Source: Desulfovibrio piger (GTDB lineage Bacteria > Desulfobacterota > Desulfovibrionia > Desulfovibrionales > Desulfovibrionaceae). Taken from it: 64,000 nt of DNA. The notes under the pieces were generated by a model. It worked only from the letters and a program-made list of their open reading frames with translations, did not search any database and was not told where the DNA came from. This document shows positions 8,473-16,933 of the stretch, piece by piece. Numbering within the stretch: the stretch's first letter is position 1; each line of letters starts with the position of its first letter. The DNA lies in contig NZ_LT630450.1 in the NCBI RefSeq assembly GCF_900116045.1, forward strand, positions 1,417,501-1,481,500. Reading direction: 5' to 3'. The translations under genes were made by a program, and so were the position numbers.

Positions 8473-9585
8473 TTACCGGCCTTCGTCCCCGGCCTGCGGG
8501 CTGCCCAGCGGCCCGCCCGCCTGCCGCTGCACGGGCGCGGGGCCGGTGCTGCCGCGCACGACCAGCTCCGGCATCACCTCCACGCGGGTGATGCTGCACC
8601 CCGGGCCGCTGGTGATGCGGTTGTGGAGCATCTCCAGCGCGCTGCGGCCCTTCTCGGCGATATGGTGCTCCACCGTGGTCAGGCCCACCCGCGCGAAATG
8701 GGACGGATAGATGTTGTCGAAGCCGCACAGGCTGTAATCCTCCGGGACACGGGCGCCGCTCTCCAGGATGGCGTCCAGCACGCCGTAGGCCACCATGTCG
8801 TTGACGGCCACGAAGGCCGTGATGTCCCGCTCGGCCAGGCAGCGCCGGGCCAGGGTGTAGCCCGTGCGGTGCTCGATGTTCAGGTCGCCGCGCTCCTGCT
8901 CGGGCGTGATGGTACAGGTGCGGACAAGGAAGCGGCCCTCGGGGCAGGACTCGCGGAACACGTCGCGCAGGCCTTCCAGGCGCCGCAGCCGTGCCGGATT
9001 GTCCCTGTTCAGGGGCGTGGCGATGCAGGCCACGGAGCGGTGCCCCAGGCCGATGAGGTAGCGGGCCACCAGCACGCCCGCATTATGGTTGTTGAGCTCC
9101 ACCGTATCCAGGTTGAGGCTGGCGTCCCTGTCCCCGATGACCACCACGGGCGTCTCCCTGTTGGCCAGCTCGGCCTGGGCCGGGCACAGCGGCATGGCGC
9201 AGAAGACGATGCCCCCCACGGAAGCGGCCGACAGCGCCCGCAGCAGGCGGGCCTCCACAGCGGCGTCGCGGTAGGTGGGGAAGACCATGGTGTCGTAATC
9301 GTGCCGGGCGGCGGCATCCTGCACGGACTGCACCAGGGTCGCGTAATAGGGGTTGACCACATTGGGGCAGAGGATGGCCACGCTTTTCCCGGCCATGAAG
9401 TGCGAGGGCCGGTGCCGCCGGATGGCACGGTAGCCGAGGGCCTCGGCGGCCTCGCGCACCCTGAGGATGGTCTCGCGCGAGAAGGAGACGTCCGGCCGTT
9501 CCGAAAGGATCATGGACGCGGTGGCCGTGGAGACGCCGCTGCGGGCGGCGATGTCTGCCAGGGTGACGCGCTGGCTGCGTTGCAT
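8473..9585 (-). CDS. LacI-family transcriptional regulator
   Basis: A 370-residue repressor-type protein. The N-terminal helix-turn-helix is clear (VTLADIAARSGVSTATAS, residues 7-24), followed by a hinge and a periplasmic-binding-protein-like sensor domain (about 65-340). The Pro/Gly-rich tail after about 345 is not conserved in the family. GGAGG precedes the ATG. It is divergent from an MHS-type transporter, with a 22-base perfect AT palindrome between them, and upstream of the porin. This suggests control of uptake of a small organic compound; the effector is unknown. Confidence 0.88.
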   Translation of the reverse strand: MQRSQRVTLADIAARSGVSTATASMILSERPDVSFSRETILRVREAAEALGYRAIRRHRPSHFMAGKSVAILCPNVVNPYYATLVQSVQDAAARHDYDTMVFPTYRDAAVEARLLRALSAASVGGIVFCAMPLCPAQAELANRETPVVVIGDRDASLNLDTVELNNHNAGVLVARYLIGLGHRSVACIATPLNRDNPARLRRLEGLRDVFRESCPEGRFLVRTCTITPEQERGDLNIEHRTGYTLARRCLAERDITAFVAVNDMVAYGVLDAILESGARVPEDYSLCGFDNIYPSHFARVGLTTVEHHIAEKGRSALEMLHNRITSGPGCSITRVEVMPELVVRGSTGPAPVQRQAGGPLGSPQAGDEGR

Positions 9586-9634
9586 GGGGACCTCCGCTGT
9601 TCATGGTTCACGATAAAAACCGTTGTTGATAAAT

Positions 9635-9656
9635 TTAATTTTTAATTAAAAATTAA
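9635..9656. promoter_or_regulatory. Perfect 22-base AT palindrome, putative operator
   Basis: Two 11-base halves, TTAATTTTTAA and TTAAAAATTAA, form a perfect palindrome 50 bases upstream of the LacI-family gene. A TTGTTGAT stretch is immediately next to it. The position fits an autoregulatory operator for the divergent regulator/transporter pair. LacI-family operators normally have a central CG, which is absent here, so the assignment is an inference. Confidence 0.55.
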
Positions 9657-9819
9657 TCAAGACTGCCGCCGAAAATGCCCGATCTCAGCTTTTTTATGTA
9701 AAAAATGTTCCATTTCCATGAAAATAGCCTGTCCGGGCTTTGCCCCCTCTTGTCTTCTTTTTCCTGCTATGGCAGCCTGTTCCCCGGCGCTTTTTCCCGG
9801 GCGCCCAGAACGGTCCCGA

Positions 9820-9847
9820 TGGTTAAAAATTAAATAAACATTAACCA
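9820..9847 (+). promoter_or_regulatory. Inverted repeat upstream of transporter
   Basis: TGGTTAA and TTAACCA flank an A/T-rich core just upstream of the transporter start, close to where the ribosome binding site begins. The core AAAATTAA resembles half of the 22-base palindrome 165 bases upstream, so both could bind the same regulator, perhaps with looping. Confidence 0.5.
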
Positions 9848-9864
9848 GATTTTCAGGAGCAGGC

Positions 9865-11190
9865 ATGAACCCTCCCTCCCAGAAACAGATCCGTACCGTG
9901 GCCCTGGCCAGCCTGCTGGGCGCCACCATCGAATGGTACGACTTCTTCCTCTACGGTGTCGTGGCGGGCATCGTCTTCAACAAGCTCTACTTCCCCACCG
10001 ACGACCCCTTCATCGGGACCCTGCTGGCCTACAGCACCTTTGCCATCGGCTACCTGGCCCGCCCCTTCGGCGCGTTCGTCTTCGGCCACTTCGGTGACAA
10101 GATCGGCCGCAAGAGCATGCTGGTGCTGACCATGCTCATCATGGGCATCGCCACCATCGGCATCGGCCTGGTGCCCACCTATGCCCAGATCGGCATCGCC
10201 GCGCCCGTCATCCTCCAGACCTTCCGCCTCATGCAGGGCCTGGGCCTGGGCGGCGAATGGGGCGGCTCCGTGCTCATGACCTACGAATACGCCAGCAAGC
10301 GCCAGCGCGCCTTCTATGCCAGCATCCCCCAGATGGGCCTGGCCACGGGCCTGTGCCTGTCCTCCGGCGTGGTGGCCCTGCTCTCCGCCAGCCTGAGCGA
10401 CCAGCAGTTCCTGGAATGGGGCTGGCGCGTGGCCTTCCTCATCAGCGTGGTGCTGGTGGGCGTGGCCCTGTACATCCGCCTGCACATCCTTGAGACCCCC
10501 GACTTCCAGAAGGCCAAGGATTCCGGCAAGACCGCCGACAAGACCCTGCCCATCGTCAAGGTCTGCCGCAACCATCCCGGCAACATCGCCCTGGGCGTGG
10601 GCGCCCGCTGGATCGACGGCGTGTTCTTCAACGTGCTGGCCGTGTTCGTCATCAGCTACCTTGTGCAGTACATCAGCATCGAGCGCACCCAGGCCCTGAC
10701 CATCGTCATGATCGCGGCCCTGCTCATGTGCCCCTTCATCCTCATCGCCGGCCGCCTGGCCGACCGCTACGGCCGCGGCATGGTCTACGGCGTGTCCAGC
10801 CTGCTCTGCGGCCTGTCCATCTTCCCCTCGTTCTGGCTCATGGAAGGCAGCGGCGGCAGCCTCTTCCTCATCGCCCTGGCCATCATCATCCCCATCAGCG
10901 TGTTCTACGCCGGTGTCTTCGGCCCTGAAGCCGCCCTGTTCTCCGACCTCTTCCCGCCGGACGTGCGCTACACCGGCATCTCCATCGTCTACCAGTTCCC
11001 CGGCTTCCTGGTGGCGGGCATCGTGCCCGGCCTGTGCACCTTCCTCATCAACTGGAACGAAGGCGATCCCCTGTATGTCTGCCTCTTCACCCTGCTCGCG
11101 GCCGTGACCAGCGCCCTCTCGGCCTTCGCCATCCAGCGCAAGAGCATCGCCGCCCGGCGCAGGCACGGCGACGACGCCGAGCATATCTAG
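9865..11190 (+). CDS. MFS transporter, metabolite:H+ symporter family
   Basis: A 441-residue, twelve-helix permease. ATIEWYDFFLYG (residues 20-31), the loop FGHFGDKIGRKSML (about 74-87) and RLMQGLGLGGEWGGSV (about 118-133) are hallmarks of the MHS group that includes ShiA, KgtP and ProP. These carry dicarboxylates, shikimate, betaine or similar acids with protons. The substrate is not readable. CAGGAG lies six bases before the ATG. A predicted phosphodiesterase follows 19 bases after the stop, so the two are probably cotranscribed, and a LacI-type regulator is divergent. Confidence 0.88.
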   Translation: MNPPSQKQIRTVALASLLGATIEWYDFFLYGVVAGIVFNKLYFPTDDPFIGTLLAYSTFAIGYLARPFGAFVFGHFGDKIGRKSMLVLTMLIMGIATIGIGLVPTYAQIGIAAPVILQTFRLMQGLGLGGEWGGSVLMTYEYASKRQRAFYASIPQMGLATGLCLSSGVVALLSASLSDQQFLEWGWRVAFLISVVLVGVALYIRLHILETPDFQKAKDSGKTADKTLPIVKVCRNHPGNIALGVGARWIDGVFFNVLAVFVISYLVQYISIERTQALTIVMIAALLMCPFILIAGRLADRYGRGMVYGVSSLLCGLSIFPSFWLMEGSGGSLFLIALAIIIPISVFYAGVFGPEAALFSDLFPPDVRYTGISIVYQFPGFLVAGIVPGLCTFLINWNEGDPLYVCLFTLLAAVTSALSAFAIQRKSIAARRRHGDDAEHI

Positions 11191-11209
11191 ACGCATCCGG
11201 GACAGCATC

Positions 11210-12034
11210 ATGGAAATCCTGCAACTATCGGACCTGCACCTGCGCGGCGACGGCAAGCTCTCCTTCCGCAAGGTGGACACGCCCGCCTGCCTGCGCACGG
11301 CGGCGGCCCATCTGCGTGCCCTGACCCGCATGCCCGACGCCATCGTCATCACCGGCGACCTGGCCGACAGCGGCGACGAGCGTGCCTACCACATGATCCG
11401 CGAGGCCCTCGGCGACCTGCCCGTGCCCATCTACGCCGTGCCCGGCAACCATGACCGCCGCGACCGCATGCGCGCCATCCTCAAAGGCTGGGTGCCCGAA
11501 GAGAGCCCCGTGCCGCCGCGCGTCTGCCACTGCGTGGACATGGGCGAACTGCGCCTTGTCCTGCTGGACAGCATGGAGCCCGGCTCCCACAGCGGCCACT
11601 GCCCCGGGGCCATGGCCCGCTGGCTGGATGCCTGCCTGCAGGAAGACGGCAGCCGCCCGGCCCTGGTCTTCATGCACCATCCGCCCTTCATCACGGGCAT
11701 GGGAGCCATGGACGAACCCTTCGAGGGCGCCGACCTGCTGCGTGACGTGCTGGCCCGCGCGCCCTGGGCCCGTCTGTGCTGCGGCCACATGCACCGCCCC
11801 ATCTTCACCTCCTGGGCGAAGGGCCTGGCCCTGACCGTGCCTTCCATCTCCATGCAGATCGACCTCGACCTCAGCCCCGGGGGCGGCGACACCTTCCGCA
11901 TGGAGATGCCCGGCTACATGCTGCACCACTGGGACGGCAGCCACCTCAACAGCCACGTGTGCCAGATCCCCGCCGATGTGGACTTTTCCGGTCCCCATCC
12001 CTTCGCGGATTCCGTCAACCCCGTGGAAGACTGA
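11210..12034 (+). CDS. Metallophosphoesterase, CpdA/GpdQ-like
   Basis: A 274-residue calcineurin-like phosphodiesterase. All five metal motifs are present: D8/H10 (SDLH), D50 (GDLAD), N80-H81 (GNHD), H156 (HHPP) and H193/H195 (GHMH). This pattern is class III cyclic-nucleotide phosphodiesterase or glycerophosphodiesterase. No signal peptide, so it should be cytoplasmic. It sits 19 bases after the transporter, with only a weak ribosome binding site (CCGGGA), suggesting coupled expression. The pairing could mean the transporter imports a phosphodiester or its product, but this is speculative. A clear terminator follows. Confidence 0.82.
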   Translation: MEILQLSDLHLRGDGKLSFRKVDTPACLRTAAAHLRALTRMPDAIVITGDLADSGDERAYHMIREALGDLPVPIYAVPGNHDRRDRMRAILKGWVPEESPVPPRVCHCVDMGELRLVLLDSMEPGSHSGHCPGAMARWLDACLQEDGSRPALVFMHHPPFITGMGAMDEPFEGADLLRDVLARAPWARLCCGHMHRPIFTSWAKGLALTVPSISMQIDLDLSPGGGDTFRMEMPGYMLHHWDGSHLNSHVCQIPADVDFSGPHPFADSVNPVED

Positions 12035-12040
12035 TACCAG

Positions 12041-12073
12041 GACGGCAGGCCCAGGCCTGCCGTCTTCTTTTTC
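12041..12073 (+). terminator. Terminator of transporter operon
   Basis: GACGGCAGGCC (12041-12051) and GGCCTGCCGTC (12054-12064) form an 11-base perfect stem, followed by TTCTTTTTC. Confidence 0.85.
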
Positions 12074-12130
12074 CTTCATGTCCGCACAGCGCCGTCCGCA
12101 CAACTCCGGCGCCGTGCGTCACCTTCAGCA

Positions 12131-12158
12131 GGAGCATCCCCCCGGATGCTCCTTTTTT
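12131..12158 (+). terminator. Second strong terminator
   Basis: GGAGCATCC and GGATGCTCC form a nine-base stem with a four-base loop and six T residues. It follows the previous terminator by only 60 bases with no gene in between. It may be a back-up terminator, or the 3' end of a short RNA starting near 12075. Confidence 0.8.
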
Positions 12159-12576
12159 GTCCGCATCGTCCCACACCGGCCGCCAGGATGCGGAGGCCGC
12201 GGACAGGACGGGCCCGCCTAAAGCGGGAAGACACGCGCACGAGAGACGCCAACGCCCGCTGTGCCCGCCGCACAGGGCCGGGCCCGCTCCCCCGAATGCC
12301 GTCGCCGCCACGGCTGCCCGAAAGATCCCCTGCCCCGTACCGCTCCCACAATATCCTTGCCCTGTCCTCCTGTTCCCGGCCCCGGCCGCTGCTGCCGCGC
12401 GGTTCCGGCCTGCCCGGCCAGCCAGCCTCTTCCGGCTTGAGGCCGCTGTCCCCCCGTGCTAGGATTGCCTTTTGTCCCTGCCCTGCCGCAGGGACCGGCG
12501 CGCCGGCCCGTCCCCGCGCTCCCGCGTCCACCGAGCCGGCCGGTGACGCCGCACAGACTCTGCCAAGGATCATCCC
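12159..12576. other. Intergenic region upstream of B3/4 gene
   Basis: About 420 bases, very GC-rich, with no supported gene on either strand. The only clear signal is a promoter, -35 TTGAGG (12437-12442), 17 bases, -10 TAGGAT (12460-12465), pointing to the B3/4-domain gene and giving a leader of about 105 bases. Confidence 0.5.
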
Positions 12577-13269
12577 GTGAGCGCTTCTTCCTTTCCCCGT
12601 CCCGACATCCGTCCCGATGCCGACATCCTCGCCCGTGTGCCCGGCCTCTGCCTGGGCTGTCTCGTCCATGAAGTGGACGTCGAACCCAGCCGCCCCGACT
12701 GTCAGGAGTACCTGGACAACGAGCTGGCGCCCCGCCTCGTGGCCCGCATGGAAGACGAGCCCCTGTCCCGGTGGCCCAATCTGGGCCCCTCGCGCGCGGG
12801 CTGCAAGGCCTGCGGCAAGGATCCCGGCCGCTACCGCATCTCCTCCGAGGCCCTGTACCGCCGCCTCAGGCAGGGCAAGGGACTGTACGCCATCAACAGC
12901 GTGGTGGATGCCAACAACATCGCCTCGCTGGAGACGGGCTTTTCCCTGGGCAGCTACACCCTCGCCAACCTCCGGGGCGGCATCACCTTCCGGCGCGGCC
13001 TGCCGGGCGAGACCTACGAAGGTATCGGCAAGGGCGGCCTCAATCTGGAGAACCTGCCCCTGCTGGCCGACGCCCTGGGCCCCTTCGGCAGTCCCGTCAG
13101 CGATTCCACCCGCGCTCTGGTAGACGAACGGACGCGCGTCTGCCTGACCGTCATCTACGGTTTTGACGGGGCAGCCCCTGTGGAGGAGGCGCTGCGCATC
13201 AGCGCCGCCGCCTTCGCCCGCTTCTGCCGCTGCCGTCCCCTGTGCGATCCCTGGTGCGTCCGGGGCTAG
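12577..13269 (+). CDS. B3/4 (tRNA synthetase-like) domain protein
   Basis: A 230-residue protein resembling the stand-alone B3/4 domain family, related to the editing region of phenylalanyl-tRNA synthetase beta chain. The motif GLYAINSVVDANNIASLETGFSLGSY (about residues 107-132) and the later acidic TRALVDERTRV are typical. The role is presumed to be binding or editing of an aminoacyl-tRNA or amino acid; it is not established. The start is GTG, supported by AAGGAT seven bases upstream. Five Cys in the last 20 residues (RFCRCRPLCDPWC, about 215-227) are unusual and could bind metal. It precedes phosphomannomutase by 128 bases. Confidence 0.7.
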   Translation: MSASSFPRPDIRPDADILARVPGLCLGCLVHEVDVEPSRPDCQEYLDNELAPRLVARMEDEPLSRWPNLGPSRAGCKACGKDPGRYRISSEALYRRLRQGKGLYAINSVVDANNIASLETGFSLGSYTLANLRGGITFRRGLPGETYEGIGKGGLNLENLPLLADALGPFGSPVSDSTRALVDERTRVCLTVIYGFDGAAPVEEALRISAAAFARFCRCRPLCDPWCVRG

Positions 13270-13397
13270 GACATCCCCGGCGGCCGGAGCGGCAGCCCCC
13301 GGGCGCCGCCCGCCGTGCCGGACGACGGCCCTGTTTGTGTCACCCTCACCGGAACGTCCCTGCCCACGGGCCGTACCGGCCCCTTCAAGGAGCCCCC

Positions 13398-14762
13398 ATG
13401 ACCGATCTTTCCTGCTTCAAGGCCTATGACATCCGCGGCAAGGTGCCCGCTCCCCTGTCCCCTGAGCTGGCCTTTGCCCTGGGCCGTGCCGTGGCCGAAC
13501 ATTTTGCCGCCCGGCGCGTGGTCCTCGGCCACGATGCCCGGTTGAGCGGCCCCGTGCTGCACGCCGCGCTGGCCGCTGGCCTGTACCAGGCCGGGGCCCG
13601 GGTCTTCAGCCTGGGCATGTGCGGCACCGAAGAGATCTACGATGCCGCCGCCCGGCAGGACTTCGACGCCGGCATCATGATCACCGGCAGCCACAACCCG
13701 GCCGACGAGAACGGCTTCAAGCTGGTGCTGCGCGGCGCCCGGCCCGTGAGCGGGGATTCCGGCCTGCACGACCTGCGCGAGCGCGTGGCGGCCCGGCTGG
13801 CGGCGGGCGTGTCCCTGCCCGCGGACGAAGCCCCGGTGACGCCGGTGAGCTTCCGGCAGGAGTATGTCCGCCGCATCCTGGACTACACCGGTGCCGCCGC
13901 GCAAAGGCCCCTCAGGATCGTGGCCGACGCGGGCAACGGCTGTGCCGGCCTGCTGCTCAAGGAGCTGGCCCCGCACCTGCCGCACGAATTCATCTTCTGC
14001 CAGATGGAGCCCGACGGCACCTTCCCCAACGGGGTGCCCAACCCCCTGCTGCCCGAAAAACGCGCCGCCACGGCCCGGGCCGTGCGCGAGCACAAGGCCG
14101 ACCTGGGCATCGCCTGGGACGGCGACTTTGACCGCTGCTTCTTCTACGACCACGAAGGCCACTTCATCGAAGGCTACTATCTGGTGGGCCTGCTGGCCTC
14201 CGAGCTGCTGCCCCGCTTCCCCGGCGCCAAAATCATCCACGATACCCGCGTCTACTGGAACACCCGCGAGCTCATCCTGGCGGGCGGCGGCGTCCCCGTC
14301 ATGGGCAAGACGGGCCATGCCTTCATGAAGGAACGCATGCGCGCCGAGGATGCCGTCTACGGCGGCGAGATGAGCGCCCACCACTACTTCCGCGACTTTG
14401 CCTACTGTGATTCCGGCATGCTGCCCTGGCTGCTGGTCATCGCGGCCATGCAGCGCCACGGCAAGCCCCTGGCCGAACTGGTGCGCGAGCGCATGGAGGC
14501 CTGGCCCTGCAGCGGCGAGATCAACCGCCGCGTGGCCGACGCCCCGGCCCTCATGCGCACGATCCGCGACCGCTACGCGCCCGCCGCCACCTATGAGGAC
14601 GCCATCGACGGCGTCAATCTGGAGTTCGGCGACTGGCGCTTCAACCTGCGCATGTCCAATACCGAGCCCCTGCTGCGCCTCAACGTGGAAAGCCGCGCCA
14701 ACAGGGAACTGCTGGAGGAAAAGACCGCCGAGCTGCTGGCCCTCATCGACGCCGGTCTGTAA
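13398..14762 (+). CDS. manB: Phosphomannomutase/phosphoglucomutase
   Basis: A 454-residue alpha-D-phosphohexomutase that interconverts hexose 6- and 1-phosphates for surface polysaccharide precursors. The phosphoserine is S98 in MITGSHNP, the Mg-binding loop is DGDFDR (D240, D242, D244), and the sugar-binding loop is GGEMSAHHYF (321-330). The GEMSAHHYF form is that of dual-specificity PMM/PGM enzymes such as AlgC. CAAGGAG precedes the ATG at 13398; the open frame upstream lacks support. No polysaccharide genes are adjacent. Confidence 0.9.
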   Translation: MTDLSCFKAYDIRGKVPAPLSPELAFALGRAVAEHFAARRVVLGHDARLSGPVLHAALAAGLYQAGARVFSLGMCGTEEIYDAAARQDFDAGIMITGSHNPADENGFKLVLRGARPVSGDSGLHDLRERVAARLAAGVSLPADEAPVTPVSFRQEYVRRILDYTGAAAQRPLRIVADAGNGCAGLLLKELAPHLPHEFIFCQMEPDGTFPNGVPNPLLPEKRAATARAVREHKADLGIAWDGDFDRCFFYDHEGHFIEGYYLVGLLASELLPRFPGAKIIHDTRVYWNTRELILAGGGVPVMGKTGHAFMKERMRAEDAVYGGEMSAHHYFRDFAYCDSGMLPWLLVIAAMQRHGKPLAELVRERMEAWPCSGEINRRVADAPALMRTIRDRYAPAATYEDAIDGVNLEFGDWRFNLRMSNTEPLLRLNVESRANRELLEEKTAELLALIDAGL

Positions 14763-14773
14763 GTCTGGATGGG

Positions 14774-14824
14774 GCGAGGGGAGGAGGGGCCCTTTTTGAA
14801 AAAAGGTCTCCCTCCTCCCCTCGC
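14774..14824. repeat. Purine-arm palindrome with T/A apex
   Basis: GCGAGGGGAGGAGGG (14774-14788) pairs perfectly with CCCTCCTCCCCTCGC (14810-14824). The apex is CCCTTTTTGAAAAAAGG. It begins 11 bases after the phosphomannomutase stop. There is no T tract after the stem, so it is not a standard terminator. It shares the arm style and TTTTT/AAAAA apex with elements at 15012-15092 and 27304-27386. Confidence 0.7.
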
Positions 14825-15011
14825 GCTCCTTATCCGGGTCACCGGCAGGACAGGGATGAAGCGACGGAAAGCGCTCTAGTGCCGGTCTCCCGGTGATGCG
14901 AGGGAAAAAACATATGGTGGCTGCTGTCGCGCGGTCGCATGGAGAGCTGGCACCACTGTAGCGGCGCTCATGAGACAGCGACGGAGACCATCGGGCCCGA
15001 CCGGAAGAAGG

Positions 15012-15092
15012 TTTTTTCGGGGTGGGAGAGAGTTTGAGAGGGGGAGGGGCAGTTTTTGCCCAAAAAACGCCCCTCCCCCTCTCAAGCCCTGC
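15012..15092. repeat. 80-base palindromic repeat, copy 1
   Basis: Starts TTTTTTCGGGG, then a G-rich lead, then arms at 15034-15050 (TTGAGAGGGGGAGGGGC) and 15069-15085 around an AGTTTTTGCCCAAAAAAC apex, ending GCCCTGCC. The whole arrangement recurs at 27304-27386. It lies 33 bases before the second EamA gene. Its function is unknown. Confidence 0.7.
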
Positions 15093-15124
15093 CGCACAGA
15101 AAACGAACCACAGGGAACCACGTC

Positions 15125-15994
15125 ATGGAAAAAAGCAAACTGGCCGCCGCCATGTTCATCGTGGGCAGCATCGGCCTCTTCGTCCATTACATCCCGCTGC
15201 CCCCGGCGGTCATCGCCTGCGCCCGGGCCGTCATCGGCACCCTTTTCCTGCTGCTGGCGCTGCGCCTGAAAAAAACGCCCCTGCACGGCCAGGCCATCCG
15301 CCAGAATGCCCTCTGCCTCCTGCTCTCCGGCGCGGCCCTGGGCTTCAACTGGATCTTCCTCTTCGAGGCCTTCCGCCATACCGGCATCGCCGTGGCCACG
15401 CTCTGCTATTACATGGCACCGGTCTTCGTCATCCTGCTCTCCCCCCTGGTGCTCGGCGAACACCTGACCCGCCGCAAGATCGTCTGCACCCTGCTGGCCG
15501 TGCTGGGGGCCGTGTGCATCTCCGGCGTGTTCACCGGCAGCCGGCAGGACCCGCGCGGCATCGCCTTCGGGCTGGCCGCCGCCCTGCTCTACTGTGCCCT
15601 CATCCTCCTCAGCAAGCGCCTGCGCGGGCTGGATACGCTGGAGACCACCTTCTGCCAGCTCTGCACCGCCGCCCTGGTCATGCTGCCCTATGTGCTGCTG
15701 GGCGGCCACCTGCACGGCCCTGCTCCCGCGCCGTCCACGCTCTTCCTGCTGCTGGTGGTGGGCATCATCCACACCGGCCTGGTCTACATCCTGTTCTTCT
15801 CGGCCGTGAGCCGTCTCCCGGCCCAGACCACGGCCGTGCTCAGCTATGTGGATCCCGTCACCGCCATCCTGCTGGCCACCCTTTTCCTGCACCAGCCCTT
15901 CGGCCCGGCCGAAGCCTGCGGCACCGTCCTCATCCTGGGCGCCACCCTGGCCAACGAGCTGCCGGGGAAGAAGACAGCAGGGGCGTGCGCCTAG
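15125..15994 (+). CDS. EamA-family drug/metabolite transporter
   Basis: A 289-residue inner-membrane exporter with ten predicted helices and two EamA repeats (about residues 5-130 and 145-280). FEAFRHTGIAVATLCYYMAP and the C-terminal LSYVDPVTAILLATLFL region are typical of DMT permeases. It is distinct from the first EamA protein of the window and shows no special similarity by eye. The ATG at 15125 is preferred because the hydrophobic first helix begins right after it, though the ribosome binding site is weak (AGGGA). Substrate unknown. Confidence 0.82.
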   Translation: MEKSKLAAAMFIVGSIGLFVHYIPLPPAVIACARAVIGTLFLLLALRLKKTPLHGQAIRQNALCLLLSGAALGFNWIFLFEAFRHTGIAVATLCYYMAPVFVILLSPLVLGEHLTRRKIVCTLLAVLGAVCISGVFTGSRQDPRGIAFGLAAALLYCALILLSKRLRGLDTLETTFCQLCTAALVMLPYVLLGGHLHGPAPAPSTLFLLLVVGIIHTGLVYILFFSAVSRLPAQTTAVLSYVDPVTAILLATLFLHQPFGPAEACGTVLILGATLANELPGKKTAGACA

Positions 15995-16293
15995 AGCACA
16001 TGGGGAGCCCGGGGGAACGGCGTGCGTGATCCCGGCAAGCGGCGGTCGCGCACACGCCCAGCGTCCCGGGCCGGATGCGGCCGCCCTCCTTGTCTCCTGA
16101 TACAGGGGGCCGTCCCGCCGCGCCCTGCCTCTTCGGGGAGCATCCGCACCAGCCCGCATATGGCTCCTGCTGCCCGATCCTCTCCCTTTTTTGCCGCATC
16201 CTGCCCGTCCTCTTTACTCCCGGCGGGCAGTCCTTATCTGTAAGGTCCCGGCGCGTGGGCGACCGGGTGTTTTCAACCAAGGAGGTATCCCCC
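15995..16293. other. Intergenic, no feature recognised
   Basis: About 300 GC-rich bases between the EamA gene and the flavoprotein gene. Only a weak promoter-like TTGCCG (16192-16197) with 17-base spacing to TTACTC is visible. No hairpin terminator of convincing strength was found. Confidence 0.4.
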
Positions 16294-16917
16294 ATGCAGG
16301 TCCTGCTCATCAACGGCAGTCCCCATCCCAAGGGCAGCACCGCCACGGCCCTGGCCACTGTGGCCGGACAACTGGAAAAGGCCGGTATCGAGACCACCAC
16401 GCTCCATGTGGGCCACAAGGCCATCCGCGGCTGTATCGCCTGCGGCAAATGCGCCCGGACAGGCCTGTGCGTCTTCAAGGACGACCCGGTCAACGAATGC
16501 ATCGAACGCATGCGCGAAGCCGACGGCCTGGTGGTGGGCTCTCCCGTCTACTACGCCGGGCCCAATGCCAGCCTCTGCGCCCTGCTGGACCGCATGTTCT
16601 ACATGAAGTCCGCGTCCTATGCCTTCAAGCCCGCGGCCGCCGTGGTGAGCTGCCGGCGCGGCGGGGCCAGCGCCTCCTTCGACCGCCTCAACAAGTATTT
16701 CACCATCGCCCGCATGCCCGTGGTCTCGTCCCAGTACTGGAACTCCATCCACGGCAACAATGCGGAAGAGGCCGTGCAGGATGCCGAAGGCCTGCAGATC
16801 ATGCGAGCCCTGGGCGACAACATGGCCTGGCTGCTGCAGTGCATCGAGGCGGGCAAGAAGGCGGGCATCACGCCGCCTGCCGTTGAGTCCTGGCAGCCCA
16901 CCAACTTCATCCGTTAG
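16294..16917 (+). CDS. Iron-sulfur flavoprotein / NADPH-dependent FMN reductase family
   Basis: A 207-residue flavodoxin-fold protein. LLINGSPHPKGSTATAL (4-20) is the FMN phosphate loop, and VVGSPVYYAGP (around 80-90) is the second FMN loop. Between them GCIACGKCARTGLC carries C47, C50, C53 and C59, the compact cysteine motif that holds a [4Fe-4S] cluster in archaeal-type iron-sulfur flavoproteins. The likely role is electron transfer or reduction of small molecules in the cytoplasm. The start has a near-perfect AAGGAGGT ribosome binding site. It is a single-gene unit ended by a strong terminator. Confidence 0.85.
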   Translation: MQVLLINGSPHPKGSTATALATVAGQLEKAGIETTTLHVGHKAIRGCIACGKCARTGLCVFKDDPVNECIERMREADGLVVGSPVYYAGPNASLCALLDRMFYMKSASYAFKPAAAVVSCRRGGASASFDRLNKYFTIARMPVVSSQYWNSIHGNNAEEAVQDAEGLQIMRALGDNMAWLLQCIEAGKKAGITPPAVESWQPTNFIR

Positions 16918-16933
16918 ACAGGCGCTGCCGGCG

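Noticed and set aside
9635-9656. Intrinsic terminator in the LacI-MHS intergenic palindrome
   Set aside because: The 22-base palindrome is entirely A/T with no GC stem and lies upstream of both divergent genes, so it is more like an operator.
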